In this document: positions 34,509 through 45,057 of the stretch, piece after piece
Layout: every line of letters begins with the position of its first letter
Position numbering within the stretch: the first letter of the stretch is position 1
Assembly: GCF_021531995.1 (NCBI RefSeq)
Contig: NZ_JAFBIZ010000005.1
Span: 1 to 59,012 of the forward strand
DNA length: 59,012 nucleotides
Direction: 5' to 3'
Source: Faecalicatena contorta
Lineage (GTDB): Bacteria; Bacillota; Clostridia; Lachnospirales; Lachnospiraceae
Translations under genes and position numbers: made by a program
The notes under the pieces: model-generated
What the model saw: the letters and a program-made list of their open reading frames with translations, nothing else
Told to the model about the DNA's origin: nothing
Databases searched by the model: none

Positions 34509-35231
34509 TCAGATTTTTACCTGTTCCAACACTTTTCCGATCGGAGCTGCAATGGTCAGCTCTGCTCCTACTTCTCTCGCTGTAGCACCTTTGTTGATCA
34601 CAACCAGATGCCTTCCTCTGAAATAATCGATAAATCCTGCCGCAGGATATACGACCAGAGATGTTCCTCCGATGATCAGAGTATCCGCATTGCTGATTGC
34701 CCGGATACTTTTCTGAATGATATCGGAATCCAGTCCCTCTTCGTACAATACAACATCCGGCTTGATCACACCACCGCAGGTACACCTCGGGATCCCTTCT
34801 GCATGCTTCACATATGCCGCATCGTAGAATTTATGGCATCTCTGGCAATAATTCCTGTGAATACTTCCATGGAGCTCCAGTACATTCTTACTGCCCGCCG
34901 CCTGATGAAGTCCGTCAATATTCTGCGTGATAACCGCCGTTAACTTTCCTGACGCTTCCAGTTCTGCAAGCTTCCGGTGTGCCGGATTCGGCTTTGCATC
35001 CAGAAACATCATCTTATCCTTATAAAACTCATAAAATCCTTCTGTATTACGAACAAAAAAGCTGTGGCTTACGACCTGCTCCGGCGTATACTTATATTGC
35101 TGGTGGTACAGGCCGTCCGCACTTCTGAAATCCGGAATATTGCTCTCCGTGGATACTCCGGCACCTCCAAAAAATACAATGTTCCTGCTGTCATCAATAA
35201 TATTCTGCAATCTTTCTATTTCTGTTTCCAT
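34509..35231 (-). CDS. cobB: NAD-dependent protein deacylase, sirtuin family
   Basis: A 240-residue Sir2 enzyme. The NAD-binding loop is FFGGAGVSTESNIPDFRSAD near residue 20, the catalytic motif is ITQNIDGLHQAAG near 98 with LELHGSIHRNYC carrying the catalytic His near 117, and the Zn site is CQRCHKF and CTCGG near 124-155. It should remove acetyl or other acyl groups from lysines. It starts 3 bases after the MarR/FabT-like gene and is the last gene of the fatty-acid operon, an arrangement that might link acyl-CoA supply with protein deacylation, though that is inference. Confidence 0.9.
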   Translation of the reverse strand: METEIERLQNIIDDSRNIVFFGGAGVSTESNIPDFRSADGLYHQQYKYTPEQVVSHSFFVRNTEGFYEFYKDKMMFLDAKPNPAHRKLAELEASGKLTAVITQNIDGLHQAAGSKNVLELHGSIHRNYCQRCHKFYDAAYVKHAEGIPRCTCGGVIKPDVVLYEEGLDSDIIQKSIRAISNADTLIIGGTSLVVYPAAGFIDYFRGRHLVVINKGATAREVGAELTIAAPIGKVLEQVKI

Positions 35232-35234
35232 CTT

Positions 35235-35696
35235 TTAAGGCTCCTTTACCTTGCTGTATCCGGTAAAAAATTCAGTCAACACATCCAGTGTCTTAACCAG
35301 AACAGGCAGTTCTTTTTCATCCAGTTTATCCATAATAGCCTGCGTCATCTGCCGATGATAATCCTCATGATGATGATACGCTCTGACTCCCTTTTCCGTT
35401 AACTTCACAAATACAACACGGCGATCCTCCTCGCTTCTGTGACGCTCAACGTATTTTTTATTCACCAGACTGTTCATTGCTGTAGTGAGGGATCCGACGG
35501 TAATCTTTAACTTTTTCGCAATAGAAGACATATTTCTGCCGTCACCAAGTCCGATTGCCTCGATGACATGCATATCATTATTCGTCAAATCTTTGAATTC
35601 CTCTGTTATGATTGCCTTCTCTTCCAGCTCCCAGATCTCATTGATCAGGTTCACCAGCGTATTATTAATCAGCTTATATGCGTCGTCCATTCCCAT
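35235..35696 (-). CDS. fabT: MarR-family regulator, FabT-like
   Basis: A 153-residue winged-helix repressor. The DNA-binding part is SSIAKKLKITVGSLTTAMNS near residues 57-76 and the wing is RHRSEEDRRVVFVKLTEKG near 85-103, followed by the dimer helices. Its place in a fab operon, and the FabT-type palindromes ATTTTGATTATCAAAAT bracketing the fabH promoter, support FabT, which represses fatty-acid genes when acyl-ACP is plentiful. Unlike streptococci, where fabT is upstream in the cluster, the gene is near the 3' end here, so it would limit its own synthesis. Start 35696 or 35690; GAAGGA lies before both. Assignment rests on context and operator. Confidence 0.8.
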   Translation of the reverse strand: MGMDDAYKLINNTLVNLINEIWELEEKAIITEEFKDLTNNDMHVIEAIGLGDGRNMSSIAKKLKITVGSLTTAMNSLVNKKYVERHRSEEDRRVVFVKLTEKGVRAYHHHEDYHRQMTQAIMDKLDEKELPVLVKTLDVLTEFFTGYSKVKEP

Positions 35697-35730
35697 CGTC
35701 CTTCACTCTTCCTACTTTTCTACACCTACA

Positions 35731-36828
35731 TTATACCCTTTCCAGCAGGAGAGAATCAATAACTTCTTTTACCGTTTCAATCCGACTGGCCTTATACGCA
35801 TACGCACCGCAGAATAAAAGTGCATCCTCCACTTTCCCTTTTGCCGCATGGATCAGCGCTTCTGTAATACAGTAAGGAATCTTTGCAGGATTACATCCAT
35901 TGAGGCATCCATGGCATCGGACCGGTGCAATCCGCTCTCCTGCCATAATTTTTTTCATAAAAGGATTCATAATGGCACGTCCCGGCATCCCAACCGGACT
36001 TTTCACAATAACAATATCTTCCTTTTCTGCTCTTACATACGCCTCTTTATAACGGATATCCGCGTCACACTCTTCAGTTGTCACGAACCTGGTCGCCACC
36101 TGAATGGCATCAGCTCCGAGAGCAAATGCATGAGCTGCCTGCTCCTGATCTTCGATACCTCCGGCAATTGCCACCGGAATCTTCTGACTGTACTTGTCTT
36201 CATACTCCCTGACCGCTTCCAGTATGGCATGAATCTCCCCGTCATATTCTTTCACAGTTTCTTTCAAAGAACTGGCTGAATCAGCCCCGTATTCCTCAAG
36301 CTGTTCTCTGGTAAACCCCAGATGTCCTCCGGCGAGCGGCCCTTCAATAACCAGTAGATCCGGGATCCTTTTGTATTTTCGATCCCAGTACTTCAAGATC
36401 ACTCTTGCTGATTTTTCACTGGATACGATCGGTGCAAGCTTTACATCGGAAGCTTGTGCATACTTCGGAAGCTCCGTTGGCAGTCCTGCTCCGGAGATGA
36501 TCAGATCCGCCCCCGCAGCAATCGCCGCTTTAACATACTGCTCATAATGCTGCATAGCTACCATGATATTGAATCCGATCACTCCTTTCGGAGCAATGTT
36601 TCTCGCCTTCTCATATTCCTTTTTGACCGCTCTCAAATTGGCCTTCAATGAATCCACATCATAATCCGGCTCCTGAAAACCAATCTGGGCGGCAGAGATG
36701 ATCCCTATGCCGCCCTCTTTTGCAACGCTCCCGGCAAGACGGCCCAGACTGATTCCAATGCCCATTCCGCCCTGAATCAACGGAAGCTTTACTTCTATAT
36801 TACCAATTTTCAATGGTTTTATCTTCAT
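35731..36828 (-). CDS. NPD/FabK-family FMN-dependent enzyme with Cys-rich C-terminus
   Basis: A 365-residue flavin TIM-barrel protein of the nitronate monooxygenase/enoyl-ACP reductase II family: LPLIQGGMGIGISLGRLAGS near residue 15, GADLIISGAGLPTELPKY near 105, VIEGPLAGGHLGFTREQLEE near 160, AIAGGIEDQEQAAHAFALGA near 220. A C-terminal extension holds CHGCLNGCNPAKIPYC near 305-325, a possible metal or disulfide site absent from classical FabK. It lies between accDA and fabT in the fatty-acid operon, so it may be a second enoyl reductase, a 2-nitropropane dioxygenase-type scavenger or a lipid-linked oxidoreductase. Function not settled. Confidence 0.75.
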   Translation of the reverse strand: MKIKPLKIGNIEVKLPLIQGGMGIGISLGRLAGSVAKEGGIGIISAAQIGFQEPDYDVDSLKANLRAVKKEYEKARNIAPKGVIGFNIMVAMQHYEQYVKAAIAAGADLIISGAGLPTELPKYAQASDVKLAPIVSSEKSARVILKYWDRKYKRIPDLLVIEGPLAGGHLGFTREQLEEYGADSASSLKETVKEYDGEIHAILEAVREYEDKYSQKIPVAIAGGIEDQEQAAHAFALGADAIQVATRFVTTEECDADIRYKEAYVRAEKEDIVIVKSPVGMPGRAIMNPFMKKIMAGERIAPVRCHGCLNGCNPAKIPYCITEALIHAAKGKVEDALLFCGAYAYKASRIETVKEVIDSLLLERV

Positions 36829-36848
36829 ATATTTTCGCTCCTCTTCTG

Positions 36849-38591
36849 TTACAGTTGCCGGAACCTCTGATATCTGCGCTCTGTCAATTCTTTGGAAGAC
36901 ATCACTTCATATTGATTCAGAAATTCTTCCAGTTCGCATTCCAGAGGAGTGATTACCTGTTGTATATTCTGAACCGTATATTCTTCCGGCTCCCTGAATA
37001 CTTTTTCCACGATTCCCTGCTGATACAGATCTTCTGCCGTAAGACGCATGACCTTTGCCGCCTCTTTTGCCTTAGAACTGTCCTTCCACAGAATACTTGC
37101 AAAGCCTTCCGGTGACAGAATGGAATAGATGGAATTCTCCAGCATCCATACTTCATCTGCAGTTGCCATGGCAAGAGCTCCCCCGCTTCCGCCTTCTCCG
37201 ATAATGATGGAAAGTACCGGAACTTTTAATCCTGACATCTCATAGATATTTCTTGCAATTGCCTCTCCCTGTCCACGCTCTTCTGCTTCCAGTCCACAAA
37301 ATGCTCCCGGCGTATCTACAAAACAGATAACCGGTCGATGGAACTTCTCTGCCTGCTTCATCAGACGAAGTGCCTTGCGGTATCCGTCCGGAGAGGGCAT
37401 CCCGAAGTTCCGTTCAATATTTTCCTTTGTATTGGTTCCTTTTGCCTGCGCGATCACGGTAACCGGCCTGCCATGAAATCTGGCAATTCCTCCGATGATT
37501 GCCTTATCATCTGCATAATAACGATCTCCGTGAAATTCAACAAAGTCCGTGAACATATGCCGGATATAGTCACTTCCCACCGGACGGTCCTTTTGTCTGG
37601 ACAGTTGTACACGTTCCCACGCATCCACAGACGTTTTTTCCTGGTCATGTGACAGATTGGTATTCTGAATCCCTGTCTGCGTACCGGTCTTTTGGACAAC
37701 ATTTTCTGTCTCCTCTGTACGATCCAGGCTCTCCTTTTCTTTATGAAGTGACAGAATCTGAGACAGCGTTTCTTTCAGCTTGGGACGTTCCACAATGGCG
37801 TCAATGAATCCATGCTCCAACAGGAATTCCGAACGCTGAAATCCCTTCGGAAGCTTCTGTCCGATCGTCTGTTCAATGACACGTGGTCCTGCAAAGCCGA
37901 TCAGCGCCTTTGGTTCCGCCAGTATCACATCTCCCAGCATGGCAAAACTTGCCGTTACTCCTCCGGTAGTAGGATCCGTCAGAACACTGATGTACAGAAG
38001 ACCTGCATCACTGTGTCTTTTTAATGCAGCAGAAGTCTTGGCCATCTGCATCAGAGAAGTGATCCCTTCCTGCATTCTGGCTCCTCCGGAACAGGCAAAC
38101 AGAATCACCGGCAACCGTTCTTCTGTTGCCCGTTCAACTGCCCGCGCAATCTTTTCTCCGACGACTCCTCCCATACTTGCCATGAGAAATCTTCCGTCAC
38201 AGACTCCGATTACAGCTTCTCTTCCATCGATTCTGGCCTTACCGGTCACAACCGCTTCCCGAAGTCCCGTCTTTTCCCGCAGGCCTTCCAGTTTTTCTTC
38301 ATACCCTTTATAGTTCAGAGGATTTTTTGTCTCCAGATCCATATCCCATTCTTCAAATGTCTCCGCATCTGCCACCATTTCAATTCTTCGATATGCATGC
38401 ACACGAAAATATCCACCACATTTGGGGCATATATAATACCCTTTTTTTACATCGTCCGCAATAATCGCACCTCCGCATTTATTACATTTGCGCAGAAGCC
38501 CTTCCGGAACCTCCGGCTTCCCGGAGAGTGCGATATAACCTTTCTTTCCTGTAGAAAGTCTGGTCTTTTTAAACATATTATCTAACTTCAT
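36849..38591 (-). CDS. accDA: Fused acetyl-CoA carboxylase carboxyltransferase beta-alpha
   Basis: A 580-residue fusion of AccD and AccA, which usually are separate. Residues 1-275 are the beta subunit with the Zn ribbon CNKCGG...CPKCGG near 36-58, the acyl-CoA site [19 protein letters not shown] near 165 and [20 protein letters not shown] near 207. A polar linker of about 50 residues ([16 protein letters not shown]) follows. Residues 330-580 are the alpha subunit with [17 protein letters not shown] and [20 protein letters not shown]. Together they transfer carboxyl from biotin to acetyl-CoA, giving malonyl-CoA. No frameshift or stop is seen, so the fusion is genuine, and similar fusions occur in related clostridia. 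It lies 12 bases downstream of accC. Confidence 0.95.
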   Translation of the reverse strand: MKLDNMFKKTRLSTGKKGYIALSGKPEVPEGLLRKCNKCGGAIIADDVKKGYYICPKCGGYFRVHAYRRIEMVADAETFEEWDMDLETKNPLNYKGYEEKLEGLREKTGLREAVVTGKARIDGREAVIGVCDGRFLMASMGGVVGEKIARAVERATEERLPVILFACSGGARMQEGITSLMQMAKTSAALKRHSDAGLLYISVLTDPTTGGVTASFAMLGDVILAEPKALIGFAGPRVIEQTIGQKLPKGFQRSEFLLEHGFIDAIVERPKLKETLSQILSLHKEKESLDRTEETENVVQKTGTQTGIQNTNLSHDQEKTSVDAWERVQLSRQKDRPVGSDYIRHMFTDFVEFHGDRYYADDKAIIGGIARFHGRPVTVIAQAKGTNTKENIERNFGMPSPDGYRKALRLMKQAEKFHRPVICFVDTPGAFCGLEAEERGQGEAIARNIYEMSGLKVPVLSIIIGEGGSGGALAMATADEVWMLENSIYSILSPEGFASILWKDSSKAKEAAKVMRLTAEDLYQQGIVEKVFREPEEYTVQNIQQVITPLECELEEFLNQYEVMSSKELTERRYQRFRQL

Positions 38592-38603
38592 AGATATTCA
38601 CCT

Positions 38604-39938
38604 TTACAATCTCTCGATAAATTCAATATCAATATTGCCACGAATATAATCCGGATGATTCAGTATCTCATACTGATAATCCACATTGGTATCAATTCCC
38701 TCAATGATAACTTCTCCCAATGCACTTCGCATCTTCAGAATCGCTTCATTTCGATTTTTTGCCCACACAATCAACTTTGCAACCATAGAATCATAATAAG
38801 GCGGAATCGTATATCCACTGTAAATCGCAGAATCAATTCTGATTCCTTTTCCTCCCGGAAGATACATATCGGTAATCGTTCCCGGTGAAGGACGGAACCC
38901 TTTTTCCGGATTTTCCGCATTGATTCTGCACTCAATGGCGTGTCCGGTCAGGTGGATATCCTTCTGGGTATAAGACAATTTTTCTCCGGATGCAATGCGA
39001 ATCTGCTCTTTTACCAAATCAATTCCTGTGACCCATTCTGTCACCGGATGCTCGACCTGAATTCTGGTATTCATCTCCATAAAGTAGAAATTTCCGCTCT
39101 TTTCCAGAAGGAACTCGATTGTTCCGGCATTCACATAACCGGCAGCCTTCGCAGCTTTTACGGCTGCCTCTCCCATCTTCTGTCTCAGTTCTTCTGAAAG
39201 AGCAATGGACGGAGATTCTTCAATCAGTTTCTGATGGTTTCTCTGAATGGAACAATCTCGCTCTCCCAGATGCACCACATTTCCATAACTGTCTGCAAGA
39301 ATCTGAAACTCAATATGTCTTGGATGCTCCACAAAATGCTCGATATACATGGTATTATCACCAAATGCCATCTGCGTTTCTTTCTGTGCGGTTCGGAAGC
39401 TCTGTTCAAATTCTTCCGGCGACCGGGCGACTCTCATTCCTTTTCCTCCGCCGCCAAGTGCTGCTTTTACAATCACTGGATACCCGATTTCGGCCGCAAT
39501 ATCCGCGCCCGTCTCTGCGTCATAGATCGGCCGGGTACTTCCCGGAATTACCGGAACCCCTGCCGCAATCATCGTATTTCTCGCTTCCTGCTTGTTTCCA
39601 AGGCTCGCAATCACTTTAGAATTCGGTCCGATAAACGTAATATTGCACTGTTCACAGAGTTCTGCAAATTTGCTGTTTTCAGACAAGAACCCGAATCCCG
39701 GGTGAATGGCATCGGCACCGCTCACAATCGTAGCACTTAAGATCCGGTCCATACTCAGATAACTTTCGGAAGATGGTGCAGGTCCAATACAGATCGCTTC
39801 ATCTGCAAGCTTCGTATGAAGTGCTTCCTTATCCGCTTCCGAATAAACTGCTACCGTCTCAATCCCCATCTCTCGGCAGGCACGGATAATTCGCACCGCA
39901 ATCTCTCCACGATTGGCAATCAATACTTTTTTTATCAT
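38604..39938 (-). CDS. accC: Acetyl-CoA carboxylase, biotin carboxylase subunit
   Basis: A 444-residue ATP-grasp enzyme that carboxylates the biotin on AccB. Marks: [20 protein letters not shown] at the start, the ATP loop [15 protein letters not shown] near residue 160, [13 protein letters not shown] near 207, and the active-site [20 protein letters not shown] near 285. Length matches the family (about 450). It is in the fatty-acid operon between fabZ and accDA. Confidence 0.97.
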   Translation of the reverse strand: MIKKVLIANRGEIAVRIIRACREMGIETVAVYSEADKEALHTKLADEAICIGPAPSSESYLSMDRILSATIVSGADAIHPGFGFLSENSKFAELCEQCNITFIGPNSKVIASLGNKQEARNTMIAAGVPVIPGSTRPIYDAETGADIAAEIGYPVIVKAALGGGGKGMRVARSPEEFEQSFRTAQKETQMAFGDNTMYIEHFVEHPRHIEFQILADSYGNVVHLGERDCSIQRNHQKLIEESPSIALSEELRQKMGEAAVKAAKAAGYVNAGTIEFLLEKSGNFYFMEMNTRIQVEHPVTEWVTGIDLVKEQIRIASGEKLSYTQKDIHLTGHAIECRINAENPEKGFRPSPGTITDMYLPGGKGIRIDSAIYSGYTIPPYYDSMVAKLIVWAKNRNEAILKMRSALGEVIIEGIDTNVDYQYEILNHPDYIRGNIDIEFIERL

Positions 39939-39949
39939 TCTTCTGTCAC

Positions 39950-40378
39950 CTATCCAATCATAAATGTCAATTCCGCGCTGACTACCACCTTGCCGTCAAC
40001 ACTTGCTACCGCCTCACCGACTCCTACCGGCCCTTTCTGTTTGATAATTTTCGTCTCCAGGCGTACTTTATCTCCCGGTACGATCTTTCCTTTAAACTTA
40101 CATTTATTGATACCACCAAAGTATGCAACTTTTCCCCGGTTTTCCTCCACACTTAAGATGGCAACTGCTCCTGCCTGTGCCAGTGCTTCCACCGTCAGCA
40201 CTCCAGGCATCACTGGTTCCTGTGGAAAATGTCCTTTGAAGAAATCTTCTCTGTAGGTCACACATTTATATCCGACCGCATACTGCCCCGGTTCATAATC
40301 CTCGATATAATCCAGCAATAAAAATGGATGGCGGTGAGGAATGATCTCTTTAATCTGATTAATATCCAAATGATTCAT
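39950..40378 (-). CDS. fabZ: 3-hydroxyacyl-ACP dehydratase FabZ
   Basis: A 142-residue hot-dog-fold dehydratase. The catalytic His is in [20 protein letters not shown] near residue 18 and the catalytic Glu in [20 protein letters not shown] near 60. It makes trans-2-enoyl-ACP for FabK. Start 40378 is set by GAGGAGAG; an upstream ATG at 40429 lies within the end of accB and is unlikely. No fabA or fabM is in the window, so how unsaturated chains are made cannot be read here. Confidence 0.95.
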   Translation of the reverse strand: MNHLDINQIKEIIPHRHPFLLLDYIEDYEPGQYAVGYKCVTYREDFFKGHFPQEPVMPGVLTVEALAQAGAVAILSVEENRGKVAYFGGINKCKFKGKIVPGDKVRLETKIIKQKGPVGVGEAVASVDGKVVVSAELTFMIG

Positions 40379-40394
40379 AATTCTTCGCTCTCCT

Positions 40395-40832
40395 CTATGC
40401 AATGCGGAACAATGGCTGACCATATTCAACGGCTTCTCCGTTCTCTACCAGCACCTCTTCGATCGTTCCGTCATACTCACTTTCAATCTCATTCATCAGT
40501 TTCATAGCCTCTACAATTGCCAGTGTCTGTCCTTTTTTCACCTGATCTCCCACGGATACAAATGGCTTCGCATCTTCTGCAGGTGCCACATAAAAGGTAC
40601 CTACCAGCGGAGATTCTATGACTTTTCCGCTCACCGGCTTCTCTTCTCTGACCGGAGATTCGGTCTGTACTGCCTCTGCATTTACCGGACTTGTCGTTAA
40701 CACCTGTGCTGCCTGTACTTTCCCGCCTTTTTTCGACAAATGCAGCTTCACTCCGTTTTCCTCATATTGAAAGCCTGTCAGTTCAGAATCTGATACGGCA
40801 TTGATTAATTTCACAAGATTTTCTAATTCCAT
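40395..40832 (-). CDS. accB: Biotin carboxyl carrier protein of acetyl-CoA carboxylase
   Basis: A 145-residue carrier. The N-terminal 30 residues are a conserved helix-strand ([20 protein letters not shown]), a Pro/Thr/Glu-rich linker follows, and the biotinyl domain carries the biotin lysine in [16 protein letters not shown] near residue 112. It gives the carboxyl group from AccC to AccDA. It lies between fabF and fabZ. Confidence 0.97.
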   Translation of the reverse strand: MELENLVKLINAVSDSELTGFQYEENGVKLHLSKKGGKVQAAQVLTTSPVNAEAVQTESPVREEKPVSGKVIESPLVGTFYVAPAEDAKPFVSVGDQVKKGQTLAIVEAMKLMNEIESEYDGTIEEVLVENGEAVEYGQPLFRIA

Positions 40833-40850
40833 ACGCTTCAGATCCTTTCT

Positions 40851-42089
40851 CTATCCTTCATACTCTTTGATTAACAAGGTTGCATTATGACCACCGAATC
40901 CCAGAGAATTCGTCAGCACACAGCGAACTTCTTTTTCTATTGGTGCACCAATGGCATAATTCAGATCACATTCTTCATCCGCCACTTCTGTTCCTACCGT
41001 CTGATGAATAAATCCATCCTGAATGGTCTTCACACAAGTAATGAATTCCACACCACCGGCTGCACCCAGAAGATGACCGATCATGGATTTGGTAGAATTT
41101 ACGACCACATTCTTTGCTGCATCCTGTAATGCCAGTTTGATTGCTCTTGTCTCGAACAGGTCATTGTGATGTGTAGAAGTACCATGTGCATTGATATAAT
41201 CCACCTCATCCGGTGTAACATTACCTTCCTGCATTGCAAGTTCCATTGCTTTGGCTGCTCCGCTTCCGTCTTCTGCCGGAGAGGTAATATGATATGCATC
41301 TCCTGTTGCTCCATATCCCGCAACCTCTGCATAGATATGCGCGCCTCTTGCTTTTGCATGTTCCAGTTCTTCCAGCACAACAACGCCTGCGCCTTCTCCC
41401 AGAACAAACCCTCCGCGATCCTTGTCAAATGGAATGGAAGCACGCAGTGGATCCTGTGATGTAGAAAGAGCCGTCAGACTGGTAAAACCAGCAATTCCCG
41501 TCGGACAGATACAGCTTTCTGTTCCTCCTGCCAGCATGATATCTGCATCTCCATACTGAATTGCACGGAACGCATCACCGATACAATTGGTTCCGGTTGC
41601 ACATGCCGTCACAACATTCGTACATTTTCCGCGGAAACCAAGCTGAATGGAAATGTTCCCTGCTGCCATATTGGAGATCATAAGCGGTACCATCAACGGG
41701 TTTACTCTTCCCGGTCCACGTGTCAGAATCTTTTCATATTCCTTTTCTACCGTCTGAAGACTTCCGATTCCGGATCCCACGATCACACCTGCACGGAACG
41801 GATCTTCATTTTCGATCTCCAGCCCTGCATCTTCATACGCTTCTTTTGCAGCCGCAACTGCATACTGGGAAAATAATTCCATACGTTTTGCAGCTTTAAA
41901 GTCCATCCGCTCTTTTGCAACAAATCCTTTTACTTCTGCGGCAAGTTTCACTTTGTAATCCGCAGTATCAAATCTAGTGATCTCACCAATTCCAACTTTT
42001 CCGGCCCTGATTCCTGCCCAGAACTCATCTACTGTATTACCAATCGGAGTCACTGCTCCAAGTCCTGTTACTACCACCCGTTTTTTCAT
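40851..42089 (-). CDS. fabF: 3-oxoacyl-ACP synthase II
   Basis: A 412-residue condensing enzyme that elongates acyl-ACP with malonyl-ACP. The nucleophile Cys is in NVVTACATGTNCIGDAFR near residue 163, and the two catalytic His residues are in INAHGTSTHHNDLFE near 302 and MIGHLLGAAGGVEF near 338. The N-terminal VVVTGLGAVTPIGNTVDEFW is characteristic. It is the only elongating synthase visible, alongside FabH for initiation. Confidence 0.97.
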   Translation of the reverse strand: MKKRVVVTGLGAVTPIGNTVDEFWAGIRAGKVGIGEITRFDTADYKVKLAAEVKGFVAKERMDFKAAKRMELFSQYAVAAAKEAYEDAGLEIENEDPFRAGVIVGSGIGSLQTVEKEYEKILTRGPGRVNPLMVPLMISNMAAGNISIQLGFRGKCTNVVTACATGTNCIGDAFRAIQYGDADIMLAGGTESCICPTGIAGFTSLTALSTSQDPLRASIPFDKDRGGFVLGEGAGVVVLEELEHAKARGAHIYAEVAGYGATGDAYHITSPAEDGSGAAKAMELAMQEGNVTPDEVDYINAHGTSTHHNDLFETRAIKLALQDAAKNVVVNSTKSMIGHLLGAAGGVEFITCVKTIQDGFIHQTVGTEVADEECDLNYAIGAPIEKEVRCVLTNSLGFGGHNATLLIKEYEG

Positions 42090-42111
42090 ACAACTATTCT
42101 CCTTCCACTCT

Positions 42112-42852
42112 CTACATCACCATACCGCCATCTACATGCAGCACCTGTCCGGTAATATATCCGGCATCCTCAGATGCAAGAAATGCTGCCGTTGCTGCCA
42201 CTTGTTCCGGTTTCCCGAATTTTCCAAGCGGAATCTGGGAGACGGAAGCTTCTTTTACCTTTTCAGACAGAACATCTGTCATATCTGTTTCTATAAATCC
42301 CGGTGCAATGGCATTGACTGTAATTCCTCTGGAAGCTACTTCTCTGGCTGTTGCCTTGGTCATTCCGATTATTCCCGCCTTGGAAGCCGCATAATTCACC
42401 TGTCCTGCATTGCCTGTCACTCCGACGACAGATGCCATATTGATAATGCGTCCGCTCTTCTGGCGAAGCATCTGGCGTACTGCAAAACGAGTAGTGTTAA
42501 ATGCACCTTTCAGATTCGTATCAATCACGCGATCAAAATCTTCCTCTGACATCTTCATCAGAAGTCCATCTTTTGTAATCCCTGCATTATTTACCAGAAT
42601 ATCAATTCTTCCATATTCATTCACAACATTCTGAATCATCGCCTGGCATGCCTCATACTCAGATACATTACACTGACAGATGGATGCTTTTCCTCCATCA
42701 GCCTCAATCTCCTGCTTTACCTTCTCTGCTTTTTCTTTTGAACCGTTGTAATTGATCACAACTGTTGCTCCCTGCGAAGCCAGTTTACGCGCAATCGCTC
42801 TTCCAATTCCTCTGGAAGCTCCTGTTACCAATGCAATCTTTCCTTCTAACAT
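42112..42852 (-). CDS. fabG: 3-oxoacyl-ACP reductase
   Basis: A 246-residue short-chain dehydrogenase. The NADP site is [17 protein letters not shown] near residue 9, [10 protein letters not shown] is near 88, and the catalytic Ser and YxxxK are in [14 protein letters not shown] and NYAASKAG near 138-156. It reduces 3-oxoacyl-ACP. The C-terminus [16 protein letters not shown] is typical of FabG. Gene order fabD-fabG-fabF is conserved. Confidence 0.96.
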   Translation of the reverse strand: MLEGKIALVTGASRGIGRAIARKLASQGATVVINYNGSKEKAEKVKQEIEADGGKASICQCNVSEYEACQAMIQNVVNEYGRIDILVNNAGITKDGLLMKMSEEDFDRVIDTNLKGAFNTTRFAVRQMLRQKSGRIINMASVVGVTGNAGQVNYAASKAGIIGMTKATAREVASRGITVNAIAPGFIETDMTDVLSEKVKEASVSQIPLGKFGKPEQVAATAAFLASEDAGYITGQVLHVDGGMVM

Positions 42853-42863
42853 ACCTACTCCTT

Positions 42864-43781
42864 TTACAGTTCTGCTGCTACCTTTTCTACATCATCCAAT
42901 GTGGCAATGTTATATACTTTCACATTCCGATTAATTTTTTTCATAAATCCTGCCAACGTTCTTCCAGGACCAATCTCGATAAAAGTATCCACACCATCCG
43001 CAATCATTGCTTCCATACTTTGCATCCAGCGTACCGGAACACTTACCTGCTCCTTAAGAAGTGCCGGTGTCTGCCCGATATCCATTACTGTCTTCGCGGT
43101 AACATTCGTTACATATGGGATCTGAAGTGCGTGAAACTCCGTCTGTTCCAGCTCTTTTGCCAATTCCTCTCCTGCTTCCCGGAGCATTGGAGAATGGAAT
43201 GGTCCGCTGACATTGAGCATCACCGTTCTTTTTGCCCCTGCTTCTTTCAGCCTTGTCTCTGCTTCTTTTACCGCTTCTGTCTCTCCGGTAATCACAATCT
43301 GTCCCGGGCAGTTATAATTCGCAATCGTTACTCCGTCAATTCCATCCGTAATTTCCTCGATTGCCTTTTCATCCATCGCCATGATCGCGCACATGGCTCC
43401 TTCTCCTGCCGGCACAGTGTTCTGCATCAGAATTCCTCTTTTGCGAACCAGACGAATGGCATCCATGTCATTCATGCCGCCTGCCACAGCAATGGCGCAA
43501 TACTCGCCCAGACTTAACCCTGCGGTAATATCAGCCTTCAATCCTTTTTCCTGTGCTGCTCTTGTCATAGCAAGACAGGTTGTAACCAACGCTGCCTGTG
43601 TATATTCTGTCAGGTCAAGCTTATCATTCGCTTCAAAGCAAAGTGCCTTCATATCCAGATTCAGTACTTTACTTGCTTCATCATAAATTTGCCTGGACGT
43701 CTCATTGTTCTGATAGAAGTCTGCTCCCATTCCGGCCTTCTGCGCGCCCTGTCCAGGATAGATAAATGCTGTCTTACTCAT
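42864..43781 (-). CDS. fabD: Malonyl-CoA:ACP transacylase
   Basis: A 305-residue acyltransferase that moves malonyl from CoA to ACP. N-terminal [18 protein letters not shown], the nucleophile Ser in [17 protein letters not shown] near residue 90, and the catalytic His in [17 protein letters not shown] near 200 are all present. Its start overlaps the fabK stop by 8 bases. Confidence 0.96.
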   Translation of the reverse strand: MSKTAFIYPGQGAQKAGMGADFYQNNETSRQIYDEASKVLNLDMKALCFEANDKLDLTEYTQAALVTTCLAMTRAAQEKGLKADITAGLSLGEYCAIAVAGGMNDMDAIRLVRKRGILMQNTVPAGEGAMCAIMAMDEKAIEEITDGIDGVTIANYNCPGQIVITGETEAVKEAETRLKEAGAKRTVMLNVSGPFHSPMLREAGEELAKELEQTEFHALQIPYVTNVTAKTVMDIGQTPALLKEQVSVPVRWMQSMEAMIADGVDTFIEIGPGRTLAGFMKKINRNVKVYNIATLDDVEKVAAEL

Positions 43782-44712
43782 AGAATCCCATTCCTTTCAT
43801 CAGCGCATCCGTCTCTCTTACCAGCTTTTCAATCAATGCTTTACAGGACATTCTTTCCTTAACCATACCTGCAATCTGTCCTGCCATGACACTTCCGTTC
43901 TTCACGTCACCATCTACCACAGCTCTGCGTAATCCGCCAAGTGTCAGCTGTTCCAGTTCCTCAAAGCCTGCACCTTTGTTTTCCAATTCAATGTATTTCT
44001 TTGTCATATCATTGCGAAGCGCACGAACCGGATGTCCGGTCGTCCTTCCTGTGACACGTGAATCAATATCCTTCGCTTTGATAATTCTTTCTTTATAATT
44101 GTCATGTACCTGAGATTCATCCGTTACAACAAAATGAGTTCCCATCTGTACACCTTTTGCTCCCAGCATAAATGCTGCCGCAATTCCTCTTCCATCTGCA
44201 ATTCCGCCGGCTGCAATGACCGGAATATTCACCGCATCTGCGACCTGCGGTACCAATACCATCGTCGTATTCTCTCCAATGTGGCCGCCCGCTTCACATC
44301 CTTCCGCCACCAGTGCGTCAGCTCCGCAGCGTTCCATTCTCTTTGCCAGGGCTACAGAAGCAACCACAGGAATCACCTTAACCCCTGCTTCTTTCCACAT
44401 CTTCATGTACTTTTCAGGATTTCCCGCACCGGTTGTAACTACTTTTACACCTTCTTCTACAACAACTTTTGCCACATCATCTGCATATGGGCTCATCAGC
44501 ATAATATTGACTCCAAATGGCTTATCTGTCAGTTTCTTTGCTTCGCGTACCTGTTCTCTTACCCACTCGGCAGGTGCACTTGCCGCGCCGATCAGTCCGA
44601 GACCTCCTGCTTCTGATACAGCTGCTGCCAGATGATACTCTGCAACCCATGCCATGCCTCCCTGGATGATCGGATATTCGATTCCTAATAATCTGGTTAC
44701 TTCTGTCTGCAT
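43774..44712 (-). CDS. fabK: Enoyl-ACP reductase II (FMN-dependent)
   Basis: A 312-residue FMN TIM-barrel reductase that completes the elongation cycle: IIQGGMAWVAEYHLAAAVSE near residue 14, GVNIMLMSPYADDVAKVV near 68, EGCEAGGHIGENTTM near 140, AAGGIADGRGIAAAFMLGA near 175. The start is taken at 44712, where the sequence MQTEVTRLLGIEYP fits the family. FabK is not inhibited by triclosan, unlike FabI. It lies between acpP and fabD. A related NPD protein is encoded at the operon's far end. Confidence 0.92.
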   Translation of the reverse strand: MQTEVTRLLGIEYPIIQGGMAWVAEYHLAAAVSEAGGLGLIGAASAPAEWVREQVREAKKLTDKPFGVNIMLMSPYADDVAKVVVEEGVKVVTTGAGNPEKYMKMWKEAGVKVIPVVASVALAKRMERCGADALVAEGCEAGGHIGENTTMVLVPQVADAVNIPVIAAGGIADGRGIAAAFMLGAKGVQMGTHFVVTDESQVHDNYKERIIKAKDIDSRVTGRTTGHPVRALRNDMTKKYIELENKGAGFEELEQLTLGGLRRAVVDGDVKNGSVMAGQIAGMVKERMSCKALIEKLVRETDALMKGMGFYE

Positions 44713-44734
44713 ATCTAAAAACCCCGCTTCTTTC

Positions 44735-44962
44735 TTATTCTTTGTGTGCGTTAATATACTCCACAACATCTCCTACAGTAGCTATTTTTTCCAGATCTTC
44801 TGTCGGGATCTCAATCTCAAACTCATCTTCCAGAGCCATTGCAAGCTCAAAAAGATCCAGAGAATCTGCTCCAAGATCTTCTTTAAAGGTAGACCCCTCT
44901 GTTATTGCATCCTCATTTACTCCAAGATTTTCAGCAATCATTGTCTTAATCTGTTCTAACAT
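44735..44962 (-). CDS. acpP: Acyl carrier protein
   Basis: A 75-residue acidic four-helix carrier. The phosphopantetheine serine is in [19 protein letters not shown] near residue 35. It carries the growing acyl chain for every enzyme of this operon. AAGGAG lies before the start. A stem-loop stands in the gap between fabH and acpP. Confidence 0.97.
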   Translation of the reverse strand: MLEQIKTMIAENLGVNEDAITEGSTFKEDLGADSLDLFELAMALEDEFEIEIPTEDLEKIATVGDVVEYINAHKE

Positions 44963-45001
44963 TTCATTTTCTCCTTTTTCATTTTTTTCTTAAAACTCTA
45001 T

Positions 45002-45033
45002 ATAAACCGGGAAAGCTTGCACCACCGGTTTAT
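45002..45033 (-). other. Stem-loop between fabH and acpP
   Basis: ATAAACCGG (45002-45010) and CCGGTTTAT (45025-45033) form a perfect 9-bp stem with a 14-base loop, followed by ATATAGAG rather than a U run. It is thus not a terminator. It might mark an RNA processing or stabilising site that raises acpP output over fabH; this is inference. Confidence 0.55.
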
Positions 45034-45057
45034 CGCATCATTCTCCCATCCTGCCGG

